DNA of 20,876 nucleotides, taken from contig CAKPHJ010000023.1 of the NCBI GenBank assembly GCA_934157205.1, positions 1 to 20,876 on the forward strand, given 5' to 3'. Position numbers and translations under genes: made by a program. The notes beneath the pieces were generated by a model. The model saw only the letters and a list, made by a program, of their open reading frames with translations, did no database searches and was not told where the DNA came from. Of this stretch, positions 7,026 through 15,337 are shown in pieces (the first letter of the stretch is position 1; every line of letters starts with the position of its first letter). The stretch comes from an uncultured Clostridia bacterium. Its GTDB lineage: Bacteria > Bacillota > Clostridia > TANB77 > CAG-508.

Positions 7026-7724
7026 ATGAAAAAAGTAGGATTCATAGGGGCTTATGACAAAATAGATTTAATAATGTATATAGGAAAAGTACTTACTTCA
7101 CTTGGAAAAAGAGTTCTTATTATAGACTTAACAATAAATCAAAGAGCAAGATATGTAGTACCAGCTATAAATCCTACTTTAAAATATGTAACAGAATTTG
7201 AAGAAATGGATATAGCGGTCGGTTTCAAAGAACCAGAAGACCTAAACAGATATCTTGGAATTCCGGAAGAACAAGAATTAGACTATGACTATATGCTTGT
7301 TGATACAGACAATATTGAAGGATTTGAAAAATTCAAACTTTCAGAAGCAATGAAAAATTATTTTGTAACATCATTTGACAATTACTCTTTAAAAAAAGGG
7401 TTAGAAGTATTTACAAATTTAAAAGAAGTAGTTAGTCTAACAAAAATACTATTTTCACAAGAAATGATAAAAGAAGATGATGATTATCTAAATTTTCTTT
7501 CACTAGGATACAAAATAATTTGGAACGAATACAGAATTTATTTTCCAACTGAAAATGGAGACTTGAGTGTTATATACGAAAATCAAAGAGTAGCAAAAAT
7601 AAAATTAAAAAAACTTAGCACAGAATATAAAGAAAGCTTAATTTATTTAACAAATGAAATATCAGGAGATATAAGCGAAACACAAATAAGAAGAACAATG
7701 AAAAATATCGAAAGAGGAGTGTAA
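7026..7724 (+). CDS. MinD/TadZ-like protein without a P-loop
   Basis: The protein has 232 residues. The fold signature of a MinD/ParA-type protein is recognisable: an opening strand and loop (KKVGFIGAYDKIDLI), a helix, then RVLIIDLT (29-36) and YDYMLVDTDN (87-96) at the usual Walker B position. The phosphate-binding loop lacks the GK[ST] core, since residues 7-14 are IGAYDKID. It therefore probably does not hydrolyse ATP and may act as a scaffold or localisation factor like degenerate TadZ proteins. AGAGAGGAG precedes the start. The next gene, four bases on, encodes a relative with an intact P-loop. Confidence 0.55.
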   Translation: MKKVGFIGAYDKIDLIMYIGKVLTSLGKRVLIIDLTINQRARYVVPAINPTLKYVTEFEEMDIAVGFKEPEDLNRYLGIPEEQELDYDYMLVDTDNIEGFEKFKLSEAMKNYFVTSFDNYSLKKGLEVFTNLKEVVSLTKILFSQEMIKEDDDYLNFLSLGYKIIWNEYRIYFPTENGDLSVIYENQRVAKIKLKKLSTEYKESLIYLTNEISGDISETQIRRTMKNIERGV

Positions 7725-7727
7725 AAA

Positions 7728-8567
7728 ATGCCAATTATATCGTTTTGGAGTAGTGGCTCAGAACACGCAGGAAAAACACTATCTATTGCAGCAATTGCAA
7801 CATATATGGCAATTGAACATAACTACAGAATTTTAGTTATTTCTACAGACTATAATAAAAAAGACATAGAAAACTGTTTTTGGAAAGAACAAAAAAGAAA
7901 AATTAGTTTTGGTTTATTTGGACCAAATACATCAGTAGGATTAGACGATGGTGTAGAAGGTCTTATGAAAATAATGAAAAGCAATAAATTATCACCAGAA
8001 CTAATAAAAGATTACACAAAAATAGTTTTTAAAGACAGGCTAGAAGTATTACCATCATTTAAAGGAAGCTATAGTGAATATGCAGAAATAAAAAGGAAAT
8101 ATTCAGATGTTGTAAATTTGGCAAATGGCTATTATGACTTGGTTTTAGTAGATTTAAGTGAACATCTTGAAGATGACACAATACAAAATATATTAAATGA
8201 CTCAAATCTTATTATTGCTAATATAAGTCAAAGATTATCAAGCATAGATACATTTATGGAAAATAGAGAAAAAAACAAAATACTAAATACACCCAAAACA
8301 CTAATATTAGTAAATAGATTTGACAAATATTCAAAATACACAGCTAAAAATATTTCTAGGTACATGAAAGAAAAAAATTTAGTTTCAACTATACCATATA
8401 ACACATTATTTTTTGAAGCATGTGAAGAAGCACAAGTACCAGATTTATTTTTAAAACTTAGAAGAATAAAAGACACAACAGACAGAAACGCATTTTTTAT
8501 GCAAGAAATAAAAAGAACAGTAGAAAACATAACTTACCGTTTACAAGACTTACGAAAAGAAGGATAG
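7728..8567 (+). CDS. MinD/CpaE-like P-loop ATPase
   Basis: This 279-residue, probably cytoplasmic or membrane-associated ATPase of the MinD/ParA superfamily has a Walker A of the GxxxxGKT form (GSEHAGKT, 10-17) and a Walker B-like YYDLVLVDLSE (136-145). NRFDK (about 196-200) sits where MinD-type proteins carry their base-recognition NxxD-like motif. In Tad systems CpaE/TadZ proteins place the assembly machine at a site in the cell. Position between the degenerate relative and the secretion ATPase supports that role here. Its ribosome binding site (AGAGGAG) lies inside the end of the preceding gene, so translation is probably coupled. Confidence 0.65.
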   Translation: MPIISFWSSGSEHAGKTLSIAAIATYMAIEHNYRILVISTDYNKKDIENCFWKEQKRKISFGLFGPNTSVGLDDGVEGLMKIMKSNKLSPELIKDYTKIVFKDRLEVLPSFKGSYSEYAEIKRKYSDVVNLANGYYDLVLVDLSEHLEDDTIQNILNDSNLIIANISQRLSSIDTFMENREKNKILNTPKTLILVNRFDKYSKYTAKNISRYMKEKNLVSTIPYNTLFFEACEEAQVPDLFLKLRRIKDTTDRNAFFMQEIKRTVENITYRLQDLRKEG

Positions 8568-8579
8568 GAGGGAACCTAA

Positions 8580-10559
8580 ATGACAATAACAAATATCTTA
8601 TTAATACTTGTAGTTCTTATAGTAGCTGGATATGGAATTTACTATAGTATTAAAAAGAAAAAAAATGCAGAAGTTGAAGAAACAATAAATGTGGATGATA
8701 AAACATACACAATAGAAAAAATGATAGAATTCGTAAAGAAAAGACTTGACGAAATTACAAAAATAAATTTATATGATATAGGTCTCTCAGAAGAAGAACT
8801 AAAAAGAAGAAAAAACAAAAAATACGAATTAAAAAAGGCATTAAAAGGATGTACATATGGAGACGTTAATGACAAAAAATATGTAAAAGAATTAATTTTT
8901 GATATATTAGAAAAAGAATATGGTGTTACTGAAACAAATATATCAAAATCAATACCTTTTGATGTTCCTTCAATGCTAACACCTCAAGACAAATTCGACA
9001 TATTAATATATGCATATAAAAAAGAATTTGGATATGAAGCATTAACAGAACTAATCAAAAAATACAATTTAGCACAATTAAAATACGTAGAAGGCGAAAC
9101 AAAGCCATCTTATGTAATAACAGATAATGAAATTGAAGAAATATTTGAAAAAGAAAATATTGTATTATCATTTTCAGATAAATTATCTGTAGTAGTTCAA
9201 AGAATATATCAAAGATATAAAGGATATAGCAGTATAGATGAAGTAAGAGATATGAATATTGATGGTGTTTCTGGCGGTGTATCTGGTCTTCCAGAAAGTT
9301 TTTTAAGTCAAGTTGCACAAACAGACAGCGATTATTTACAACAAGTATCTGAACATAGAGTCCCAAGAGCGTGTGATAGTATTTGGATATTTTTCCAAGG
9401 TAAATCTATACGTTTAGCATTTTTATCATTTGGAACTGAAGCAGAACTAAAAAGAGTATGTCAAAATATTTATAAATACAACAACCCAGGTCAATTATCA
9501 GACACAAATGGTTATAAAATAAACGAAATGAAAGATGGTTCTCGTGTTGTAGTTGTAAGACCAAGCTTTTCAGAAACATGGGCATTTTTCGTTAGAAAAT
9601 TCGATGTTAAAAGATCAACTCTTGAACAATGGTTTAAAGGTGAACCAGGTTCAGATGAATCTATAGAATTATTAAAATATTTAGTAAAAGGAGCAAGAAT
9701 AATATCAATTACTGGTGAGCAAGGTTGTGGTAAAACAACAATGCTTATGGGTATGATAGAAAACATATACGAAACAATGAACATTCGTGTTCAAGAAACT
9801 GCATTCGAGCTTCATTTAAGAAAAATATATCCAACAAGAAATATTTTAACATTTAGAGAAACAGAAACAATTTCAGGACAAGAAGGTTTGGACGTTCAAA
9901 AGAAAACAGATGGTTCTGTTAACATCATAGGTGAGGTTGCAACAGACCCCGTAGCTTCTTGGATGATTCAAGCTGCACAGGTTGCATCTAAATTTACATT
10001 ATTTACACACCATGCTAAAACATTTCCAAACTTAGTTACAGCATTAAGAAACTCAATGTTAAGAGCTGGAGTGTTCAAAAACGAAAAAACAGCCGAAGAA
10101 CAAGTTATACAAGTTCTTAACTTTGATATACATTTAACAAAAGACTTTAGAGGAAAAAGATATGTAGAAAGAATAACAGAATGTATACCAATAGAAGAAA
10201 AAAATGAATACACATTTGACCATAGAAATGAAAAAACACTTGAAGGAAAATTTGATAAATTTTTCGATAATGCGACACATTATTTTGAAAAAGTTACAGA
10301 CAGACAATTATATACATATAGAAATATCTTAGAATATGTAGATGGAGAATATATAATAACAAATCCAATAACACAAGAAAATTTAAGAGAAATGAGACTA
10401 AATATGGATGACACAGACTTAGAAAATTTTGATAAATTTGTACAAAAACATTGGGGAAATAATGAAATGCAAACAGTACAAGTTTCAGCAAATAGTGTTG
10501 CAACAGAAGAAGCAAATTCACCAAAAAGAAGAGGTAGAAAACCAAAAATAGAAGGCTAA
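8580..10559 (+). CDS. CpaF/TadA-type secretion ATPase, membrane-anchored
   Basis: This 659-residue ATPase of the VirB11/CpaF/TadA group would power pilus or secretion assembly from the cytoplasmic side. The catalytic part has Walker A GEQGCGKTT (379-387), Walker B-like NIIGE (468-472) and a His-box FTHHAKT (495-501). The protein is longer than typical CpaF (about 450 residues). It begins with a membrane helix (about 5-22) and a KKKK stop, followed by about 350 residues before the P-loop. It ends in a basic tail, SPKRRGRKPKIEG (647-659). GGAGG precedes the start, 12 bases after the previous gene. The membrane anchor is unusual, because CpaF ATPases are normally soluble hexamers. Confidence 0.85.
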   Translation: MTITNILLILVVLIVAGYGIYYSIKKKKNAEVEETINVDDKTYTIEKMIEFVKKRLDEITKINLYDIGLSEEELKRRKNKKYELKKALKGCTYGDVNDKKYVKELIFDILEKEYGVTETNISKSIPFDVPSMLTPQDKFDILIYAYKKEFGYEALTELIKKYNLAQLKYVEGETKPSYVITDNEIEEIFEKENIVLSFSDKLSVVVQRIYQRYKGYSSIDEVRDMNIDGVSGGVSGLPESFLSQVAQTDSDYLQQVSEHRVPRACDSIWIFFQGKSIRLAFLSFGTEAELKRVCQNIYKYNNPGQLSDTNGYKINEMKDGSRVVVVRPSFSETWAFFVRKFDVKRSTLEQWFKGEPGSDESIELLKYLVKGARIISITGEQGCGKTTMLMGMIENIYETMNIRVQETAFELHLRKIYPTRNILTFRETETISGQEGLDVQKKTDGSVNIIGEVATDPVASWMIQAAQVASKFTLFTHHAKTFPNLVTALRNSMLRAGVFKNEKTAEEQVIQVLNFDIHLTKDFRGKRYVERITECIPIEEKNEYTFDHRNEKTLEGKFDKFFDNATHYFEKVTDRQLYTYRNILEYVDGEYIITNPITQENLREMRLNMDDTDLENFDKFVQKHWGNNEMQTVQVSANSVATEEANSPKRRGRKPKIEG

Positions 10560-10579
10560 AAAGGAGGTGCAGGTTTTAA

Positions 10580-12652
10580 GTGAGTAATGAAATGTTAAAA
10601 TATATAATATTTGGAACAATAGGAACATTTCTAATAATAGTAATTGCATATTACATATTATCTAAGCAAATGAAAAAATCTGAATACAAACAAATTCAGA
10701 AATTAAGACAAGGCACTAAAGAAAATGCCTTTTCTACAGAAATATTATTTCAAAAATTATATGTTACATATATGAAAATACCATTTATAAAAAGATACGC
10801 ACTAAAAATTAGAAGAAGACTAGAAATAATAAATATAGATGATGAATACAAAACAAGAAAAGGAACTGCACAAATTTTAACTAAAGCTCTTGCAATATTA
10901 TTACCAATTATAATTATAACAATAATATTTACATCATCAAATTACTTATTAATGTTTATTTTATTAATATTTGAGCTATTTATGATAGATACATTTATAG
11001 ATGGCTCTGTTGATAAAATAGACAACAAAATATTAAAAGAACAATTAGATTTTTTCTCTGAAATTAGACATGCTTACCATGAATACAACATGGTTGAAGA
11101 AGCAATTTACCAAGTTTCACAAGATGATGAAAAAGAAGTTTCAAGACAGGGTGAAAAAATATATGAGATATTAATATCTGATGACCCAGAAACAGAACTT
11201 GAAAAATACTATGATATTGCACCAAACAGCTTTCTAAAAGAGTTTGCGGGTGTTTCATATTTAACAAAAGAATTTGGTGACAGAAAAATAGATGGAGCAT
11301 CTTTATATTTAAAAAATATAAACAATATATCACAAGAAATGCAATTGGAAATATTAAAAAGAGACAAATTAAATTATGTTTTTCAAAGTCTATCTGTTAT
11401 TTCAATTGCACCGGTTTTATTATTAGAACCACTTAAAAATTGGGCTATAAGTAATTTCTCATTTACACAAAGCTGGTATTTAGGAAAACCAGGTATGATA
11501 GTCCAAATAATAATATTAGTAATAACATTTTTAGCTTACATATTAGTAAGAAAAATAAAAGATAATGGATCTACAGCATCAAACACAAAAAACACAGAAA
11601 ATCCTTGGCAAGCAAAATTATACAGCAAAAAGCCAATAAAAAAGATTGTAGATTTATTCATACCAAAAGTGGGAACAAAAGAATACAGAAAAACGCAACA
11701 ACTATTAAAAGATGCAGCATCTCCACTTAAAATGGAATGGCTTTATATTAATAGAATAACCCTTGCTATTGTAACATTTATAGCATCTTTAATTATATTC
11801 ACACAATTACATGCAGTTGCAATTAACTATGTTTACACCCAACCTACAACAGATTATGACATTATAGGAAAACTGTCAGAAAAAGACGAAAAAAAGGCTA
11901 TGGAAATTACTAAACAAGATAATGTTTTCTTAGACAAATTTAGAGGGAAACTAGAAACAACTCAAAAACAAATAGAAGCAGCTGTTAGAGATTCAGATTA
12001 TTATAAAGACGCAAAAGATGAAGAAATATCAAAAGCTGTTGAAAGAATTTATAACAAATTACAAATAGTAAACAGTGAATATATGAAATGGTTTGAATTA
12101 TTATTAGCATTTGTATTTGCAATTATAGCATATATGGCACCAATTGGAATACTAATATTCCAAGTAAAAATGAGACAACTAGAAATGGAAGACGAAGTTA
12201 TGCAATTCCAAACAATAATATTAATGCTTATGAGAATTGAAAGGGTAAATGTTGAAATTATACTAGAATGGCTTGAACGTTACTCTAACATATTTAGGGC
12301 ACCAATTACAAAATGTGTTAATAACTATGAAGCAGGAGCTTGGGAAGCACTTGAAGCATGGAAAGATGAAGTTAGTTACATGCCATTAATTAGAATTATT
12401 GAAAGTTTACAAGCAGCAGTTGAAAAAATACCAATTGTTGACGCATTTGATGAATTAGATTCAGAAAGAGACTACTACAGAGAAAAAAGAAAAGAATCAA
12501 ATGAAAGATTAATAAAAAGAAAAGGAATGATTGGTAAAGCAATAGGTTTTGCACCTATGGTATGTATGTTCTGTGGTTACTTAATTGTTCCACTAGTATT
12601 TATAGGATTAACAAGTATGAATAGTTCATTTAGTTCTATGTCTGCAATGTAA
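10580..12652 (+). CDS. Fused TadB-TadC-like membrane platform protein
   Basis: The protein has 690 residues starting at GTG, with AGGAGGTG ten bases upstream. Membrane helices are likely at about 7-28, 103-118, 121-137, 269-283, 317-333, 391-409, 503-528 and 655-677. Two cytoplasmic helical regions (about 140-260 and 530-650) resemble the T2SSF fold. The first is near EQLDFFSEIRHAYHEYNMVE. The second has the TadC-like run EVMQFQTIILMLMRIERV. Tad systems normally encode TadB and TadC as two adjacent proteins that form the inner-membrane platform driven by TadA. Here both appear in one chain. A charged segment of about 90 residues (410-500) between helices is predicted to lie outside the membrane. 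The family call is by architecture and partial motif memory. Confidence 0.7.
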   Translation: MSNEMLKYIIFGTIGTFLIIVIAYYILSKQMKKSEYKQIQKLRQGTKENAFSTEILFQKLYVTYMKIPFIKRYALKIRRRLEIINIDDEYKTRKGTAQILTKALAILLPIIIITIIFTSSNYLLMFILLIFELFMIDTFIDGSVDKIDNKILKEQLDFFSEIRHAYHEYNMVEEAIYQVSQDDEKEVSRQGEKIYEILISDDPETELEKYYDIAPNSFLKEFAGVSYLTKEFGDRKIDGASLYLKNINNISQEMQLEILKRDKLNYVFQSLSVISIAPVLLLEPLKNWAISNFSFTQSWYLGKPGMIVQIIILVITFLAYILVRKIKDNGSTASNTKNTENPWQAKLYSKKPIKKIVDLFIPKVGTKEYRKTQQLLKDAASPLKMEWLYINRITLAIVTFIASLIIFTQLHAVAINYVYTQPTTDYDIIGKLSEKDEKKAMEITKQDNVFLDKFRGKLETTQKQIEAAVRDSDYYKDAKDEEISKAVERIYNKLQIVNSEYMKWFELLLAFVFAIIAYMAPIGILIFQVKMRQLEMEDEVMQFQTIILMLMRIERVNVEIILEWLERYSNIFRAPITKCVNNYEAGAWEALEAWKDEVSYMPLIRIIESLQAAVEKIPIVDAFDELDSERDYYREKRKESNERLIKRKGMIGKAIGFAPMVCMFCGYLIVPLVFIGLTSMNSSFSSMSAM

Positions 12653-12685
12653 AAAAAACTATAAAAAAGAAAGGACTTTAAAATT

Positions 12686-13102
12686 ATGGAAAATGCTTCA
12701 AAAGCTTTAATTATGGCTGGGGGAATATTAATTGCATTATTAATAATTGGTTCACTTATTTATTTTGGTACAACACTACAAAGTTACCAAAATAGTGAAA
12801 ATGAAAATGTAAAAGATTCTCAAATTGCAGAATTTAACAATCAATATGAACCATATAAAAAAGATGGACTAACATTAATGGAATTAAAAAGCCTGTACAA
12901 TAAAATTGAAAGCAACAATAAAAAAAATCCAGAATATACAATAAACACAAATATATCATCATCATCTGTTTATCCAGACATAGCAAAAGACTTTAAAGAA
13001 ATAGAAGAATCTGATAAGATAAATTTTAAATTTAGATGTATAGGAACAAAATATGAAAACGAAGATGGCAGAATAAGCGAAATACTATTTGAAAAAACAT
13101 AA
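12686..13102 (+). CDS. Pilin-like MENA protein 1
   Basis: The protein has 138 residues beginning MENASKALIMAGGILIALLI: six polar residues, then a membrane helix (about 7-27), then a soluble domain. It shares with the later small proteins a middle motif (EFNNQYEPYKKDGLTLMELK, 48-67) and a C-terminal ending GRISEILFE. No signal peptidase or type IV prepilin peptidase site is evident, as the leader has no basic stretch before a glycine and the glutamate is at residue 2. By position after the ATPase and platform genes it is probably a pilin-like subunit or substrate. AAAGGAC precedes the start. Confidence 0.6.
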   Translation: MENASKALIMAGGILIALLIIGSLIYFGTTLQSYQNSENENVKDSQIAEFNNQYEPYKKDGLTLMELKSLYNKIESNNKKNPEYTINTNISSSSVYPDIAKDFKEIEESDKINFKFRCIGTKYENEDGRISEILFEKT

Positions 13103-13120
13103 TAAAAGGGGGAATATACT

Positions 13121-13591
13121 TTGGAAAATGCATCAAAAGCTTTAATTATGGCAGCAGGAGTTTTAATAGGTGTAATGATTTTAACATTATGGGTTTATTT
13201 ATTTCTTTCTTTTGGTGCACAGTCTGAAGATATTTACAACAAAATGGAAGAGCAGCAATTAGTAGAATATAATGCCCAATATACTTTATATTCTGGTAGA
13301 AATGATATAACAATATATGACATTATATCTGTTGCTAATTTAGCTTATGAAAATAATAAAAAATACTTAGACTATACAAATTTTGATTCAGAATATCAAG
13401 TTATGGTTATGTTTAATGGAAGAGACATTGCAAGTACAACTTTAACAGACAGAAATCAATTATTACAAGACTACCTAGAAGCTGCAGGTAATGTAGATTC
13501 AAATGGAGTTACAACAAAATTTACAGGTGTAATTGGTGAAAATGACTATCATGAAAATGGAAGAATAAAAAAGATTTCATTTCAAAGTTAA
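13121..13591 (+). CDS. Pilin-like MENA protein 2
   Basis: The protein has 156 residues. The start codon is TTG at 13121, supported by AGGGGGA about seven bases before it and by the identical MENASKALIMA beginning of its neighbour. A membrane helix covers about 7-31. The soluble part has EYNAQYTLYSGRNDITIYDI, aligned with the motif in protein 1, and ends GRIKKISFQS. The weaker TTG start may keep its level below that of the other members. It is followed by a 119-base gap that contains a new promoter. Confidence 0.6.
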   Translation: MENASKALIMAAGVLIGVMILTLWVYLFLSFGAQSEDIYNKMEEQQLVEYNAQYTLYSGRNDITIYDIISVANLAYENNKKYLDYTNFDSEYQVMVMFNGRDIASTTLTDRNQLLQDYLEAAGNVDSNGVTTKFTGVIGENDYHENGRIKKISFQS

Positions 13592-13671
13592 ATGAAATTA
13601 AAACAAACTGTAAATAGCGAAATCGTAACGAAAATGTAATAAAAATGTAATAAAAACAAACGACAAAAAAC

Positions 13672-13700
13672 TTGAAATTGTGACAACACAATGATATAAT
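13672..13700 (+). promoter_or_regulatory. Internal promoter inside the pilin-like cluster
   Basis: TTGAAA (13672-13677) and TATAAT (13695-13700) are exactly 17 bases apart, directly before the gene at 13717. Transcription would start near 13706, on top of the ribosome binding region, so the leader would be very short. It would allow the distal genes to be expressed apart from the ATPase and platform genes. Confidence 0.6.
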
Positions 13701-13716
13701 AAATCTGGGAGTGAAA

Positions 13717-14145
13717 ATGAAGAAAATAGCAGTTTTTTTACTAATTATAATTGCAATAGTTTCTACAATTTCTTATCTATATTTAAATTATAAAGCAGAA
13801 TACAATATTTCTCAAAAAGAAAATGCTAAAATAGATGTTTATATAGACAAAGAAATTCAAGGAATAGATCTTACAACAATTATAAATCAAGTTATAGATC
13901 AAAATGAAAAAAATGAAATACAAAAAGACCAAGAAGGAAACTATATAGACAATGAAAAAAATTCAATAAATATAGATATACAATTCATAGACAGTGACGT
14001 TATATACAACATAGAAAAAATTTATAATGCTGGAGTAGATACATTTTTATCTTACTACAGAAATATAACATTTAAATGTGTAGATGTTCAATACCATAAA
14101 ACAGGACATATAAAATACATAAAATTTGAACAAATAACACAATAA
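13717..14145 (+). CDS. Small membrane protein with the MENA-family C-terminus
   Basis: The protein has 142 residues. It starts with MKKIAVFLLIIIAIVSTISY, a basic N-terminus and single helix like a signal anchor, rather than MENASKAL. The C-terminal end (GHIKYIKFEQ) and an internal IIN-rich segment (GIDLTTIINQVID) match the ends and middle motifs of proteins 1-3, so it is probably a divergent family member. I prefer the ATG at 13717, with GGGAG five bases upstream, over the GTG at 13711 that lies within that site. It has its own promoter. Its different N-terminus suggests a different insertion or processing route. Confidence 0.5.
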   Translation: MKKIAVFLLIIIAIVSTISYLYLNYKAEYNISQKENAKIDVYIDKEIQGIDLTTIINQVIDQNEKNEIQKDQEGNYIDNEKNSINIDIQFIDSDVIYNIEKIYNAGVDTFLSYYRNITFKCVDVQYHKTGHIKYIKFEQITQ

Positions 14146-14221
14146 AAAGTTTTTAATGTTTCCAAAAAAAATTGGAAAATAAAATACATAAATTTTTAAA
14201 TATTCAAAGGAGGAGTTTTTT

Positions 14222-14620
14222 ATGGAAAACGCATCAAAAGCTTTAATTATAGCTGGAGCTATATTATTAGCAATTTTATTAATATCTTTAGGAATTATGA
14301 TTTACAACCAAGCTCAATCAGTAACAAATGGAGGACAAATGTCTGAAGCTGAAGTTTCAACATTTAATAGTAAGTTTTCAAAATATGAAGGAACTAATGT
14401 AAAAGGATCTGTTGTAAAATCATTAATAAATGAAATGATGGCTGTAAAAAATAATGAAGATAACAAATCAGCTGGAATAGATATTGATTTTGATTCTAGT
14501 GTGTCTGGTTGCATAACAGCAAGTTCACAAGTACAAAATAATAAAGCATACACTGTTTCAATAACAGGATATGATGGTACAGGTAGGGCAAATTTAATCT
14601 CAATTACAGAAAATACATAA
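14222..14620 (+). CDS. Pilin-like MENA protein 3
   Basis: The protein has 132 residues with the start MENASKALIIAGAILLAILL and a helix at about 7-29. The middle motif reads TFNSKFSKYEGTNVKGSVVK, followed by SLINEMM. The C-terminal end is GRANLISITENT. The strongest ribosome binding site of the family (AAAGGAGGAG) precedes it. It is the most compact and regular member, so it may be the major subunit. A short TTTCCAA/TTGGAAA hairpin lies in the 76-base gap upstream. Confidence 0.62.
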   Translation: MENASKALIIAGAILLAILLISLGIMIYNQAQSVTNGGQMSEAEVSTFNSKFSKYEGTNVKGSVVKSLINEMMAVKNNEDNKSAGIDIDFDSSVSGCITASSQVQNNKAYTVSITGYDGTGRANLISITENT

Positions 14621-14646
14621 CAAACTGTTAATAAAGGAGGGATACT

Positions 14647-15282
14647 ATGGAAAATGCAGTAGATGCATTAAAAATGGCTGGTTCAGTTTTATTGTTTGTA
14701 CTTGCACTTTCTATAGCTGTCCCAGCTTTTACAAATGCAAGAATTGCAATTGATGCAATTCTTGATAAATCTGATAGAGAATCTTTAACAATAGAAAATG
14801 ACGACAGATTTTATTATGTTTCTTCAGGTGATGTTTTAAATAATAATCAACTAAATAGAAGAGTTGGACTTGAAACAATAATTCCAGCAATGTACAGAGC
14901 ATACAAAGAAAACTATAGAATAGTATTTGTATTTAAAGATTCATCTTATTATTTATATAAAAAAGATGGTGAAGAAATGAGAACAATAGATTTATACAAT
15001 CAATCTATTGCATCTGACGAACAAAGTAAAGTTTTCTTAAATGGAATTATATATGGATTTGGATCTAATAGAGAATTAGACAGAACTACATGGGAAACAC
15101 AATTTGGTGTAAAATCATATAGTGGAAGTCCATTATATGATTATATTAGTAGTTATACAAGGCCTATAAAAGAAGAGCTTGGAACATATTATATGGAAGA
15201 AGTTCAAGGTGGTTCAGCAGGAAGTGGTATAACTGAAAACAACTATGTTGAAAAAAGGGTAATTACTTACACTTTTGAATAA
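14647..15282 (+). CDS. Pilin-like MENA protein 4, longer and divergent
   Basis: The protein has 211 residues starting MENAVDALKMAGSVLLFVLA, so the MENA..AL.MAG box is kept while the rest differs. A helix spans about 9-28. The soluble domain has YYVSSGDVLNNNQ and GLETIIPAMYRAYKEN, possible counterparts of the motifs in proteins 1-3. It is rich in tyrosine, has a GGSAGSG linker, and ends in VITYTFE. It may be a tip or minor subunit. AAAGGAGGG precedes the start. The 26-base gap from protein 3 argues for co-transcription. Confidence 0.55.
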   Translation: MENAVDALKMAGSVLLFVLALSIAVPAFTNARIAIDAILDKSDRESLTIENDDRFYYVSSGDVLNNNQLNRRVGLETIIPAMYRAYKENYRIVFVFKDSSYYLYKKDGEEMRTIDLYNQSIASDEQSKVFLNGIIYGFGSNRELDRTTWETQFGVKSYSGSPLYDYISSYTRPIKEELGTYYMEEVQGGSAGSGITENNYVEKRVITYTFE

Positions 15283-15337
15283 TAAAAAATGCAAATTTTT
15301 ACATTATAAGTATTAATTGTAATAAAAGGAGGATAAT

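Noticed and set aside
8580..12652. Reading the ATPase and platform as SpoIIIAA/SpoIIIAB, ComGA/ComGB or archaellum FlaI/FlaJ
   Set aside because: The ATPase has CpaF/VirB11-like features and a long N-terminal part, unlike SpoIIIAA. There are no ComGC-type pilins with a cleavage site, and the flanking SAF and MinD-like genes fit Tad best.
13631..13660. Short direct repeat of AAAATGTAATA in the gap after pilin-like protein 2
   Set aside because: There are only two copies of about 11 bases in A+T-rich DNA, with no spacer pattern. It is not a CRISPR or a clear regulatory repeat.
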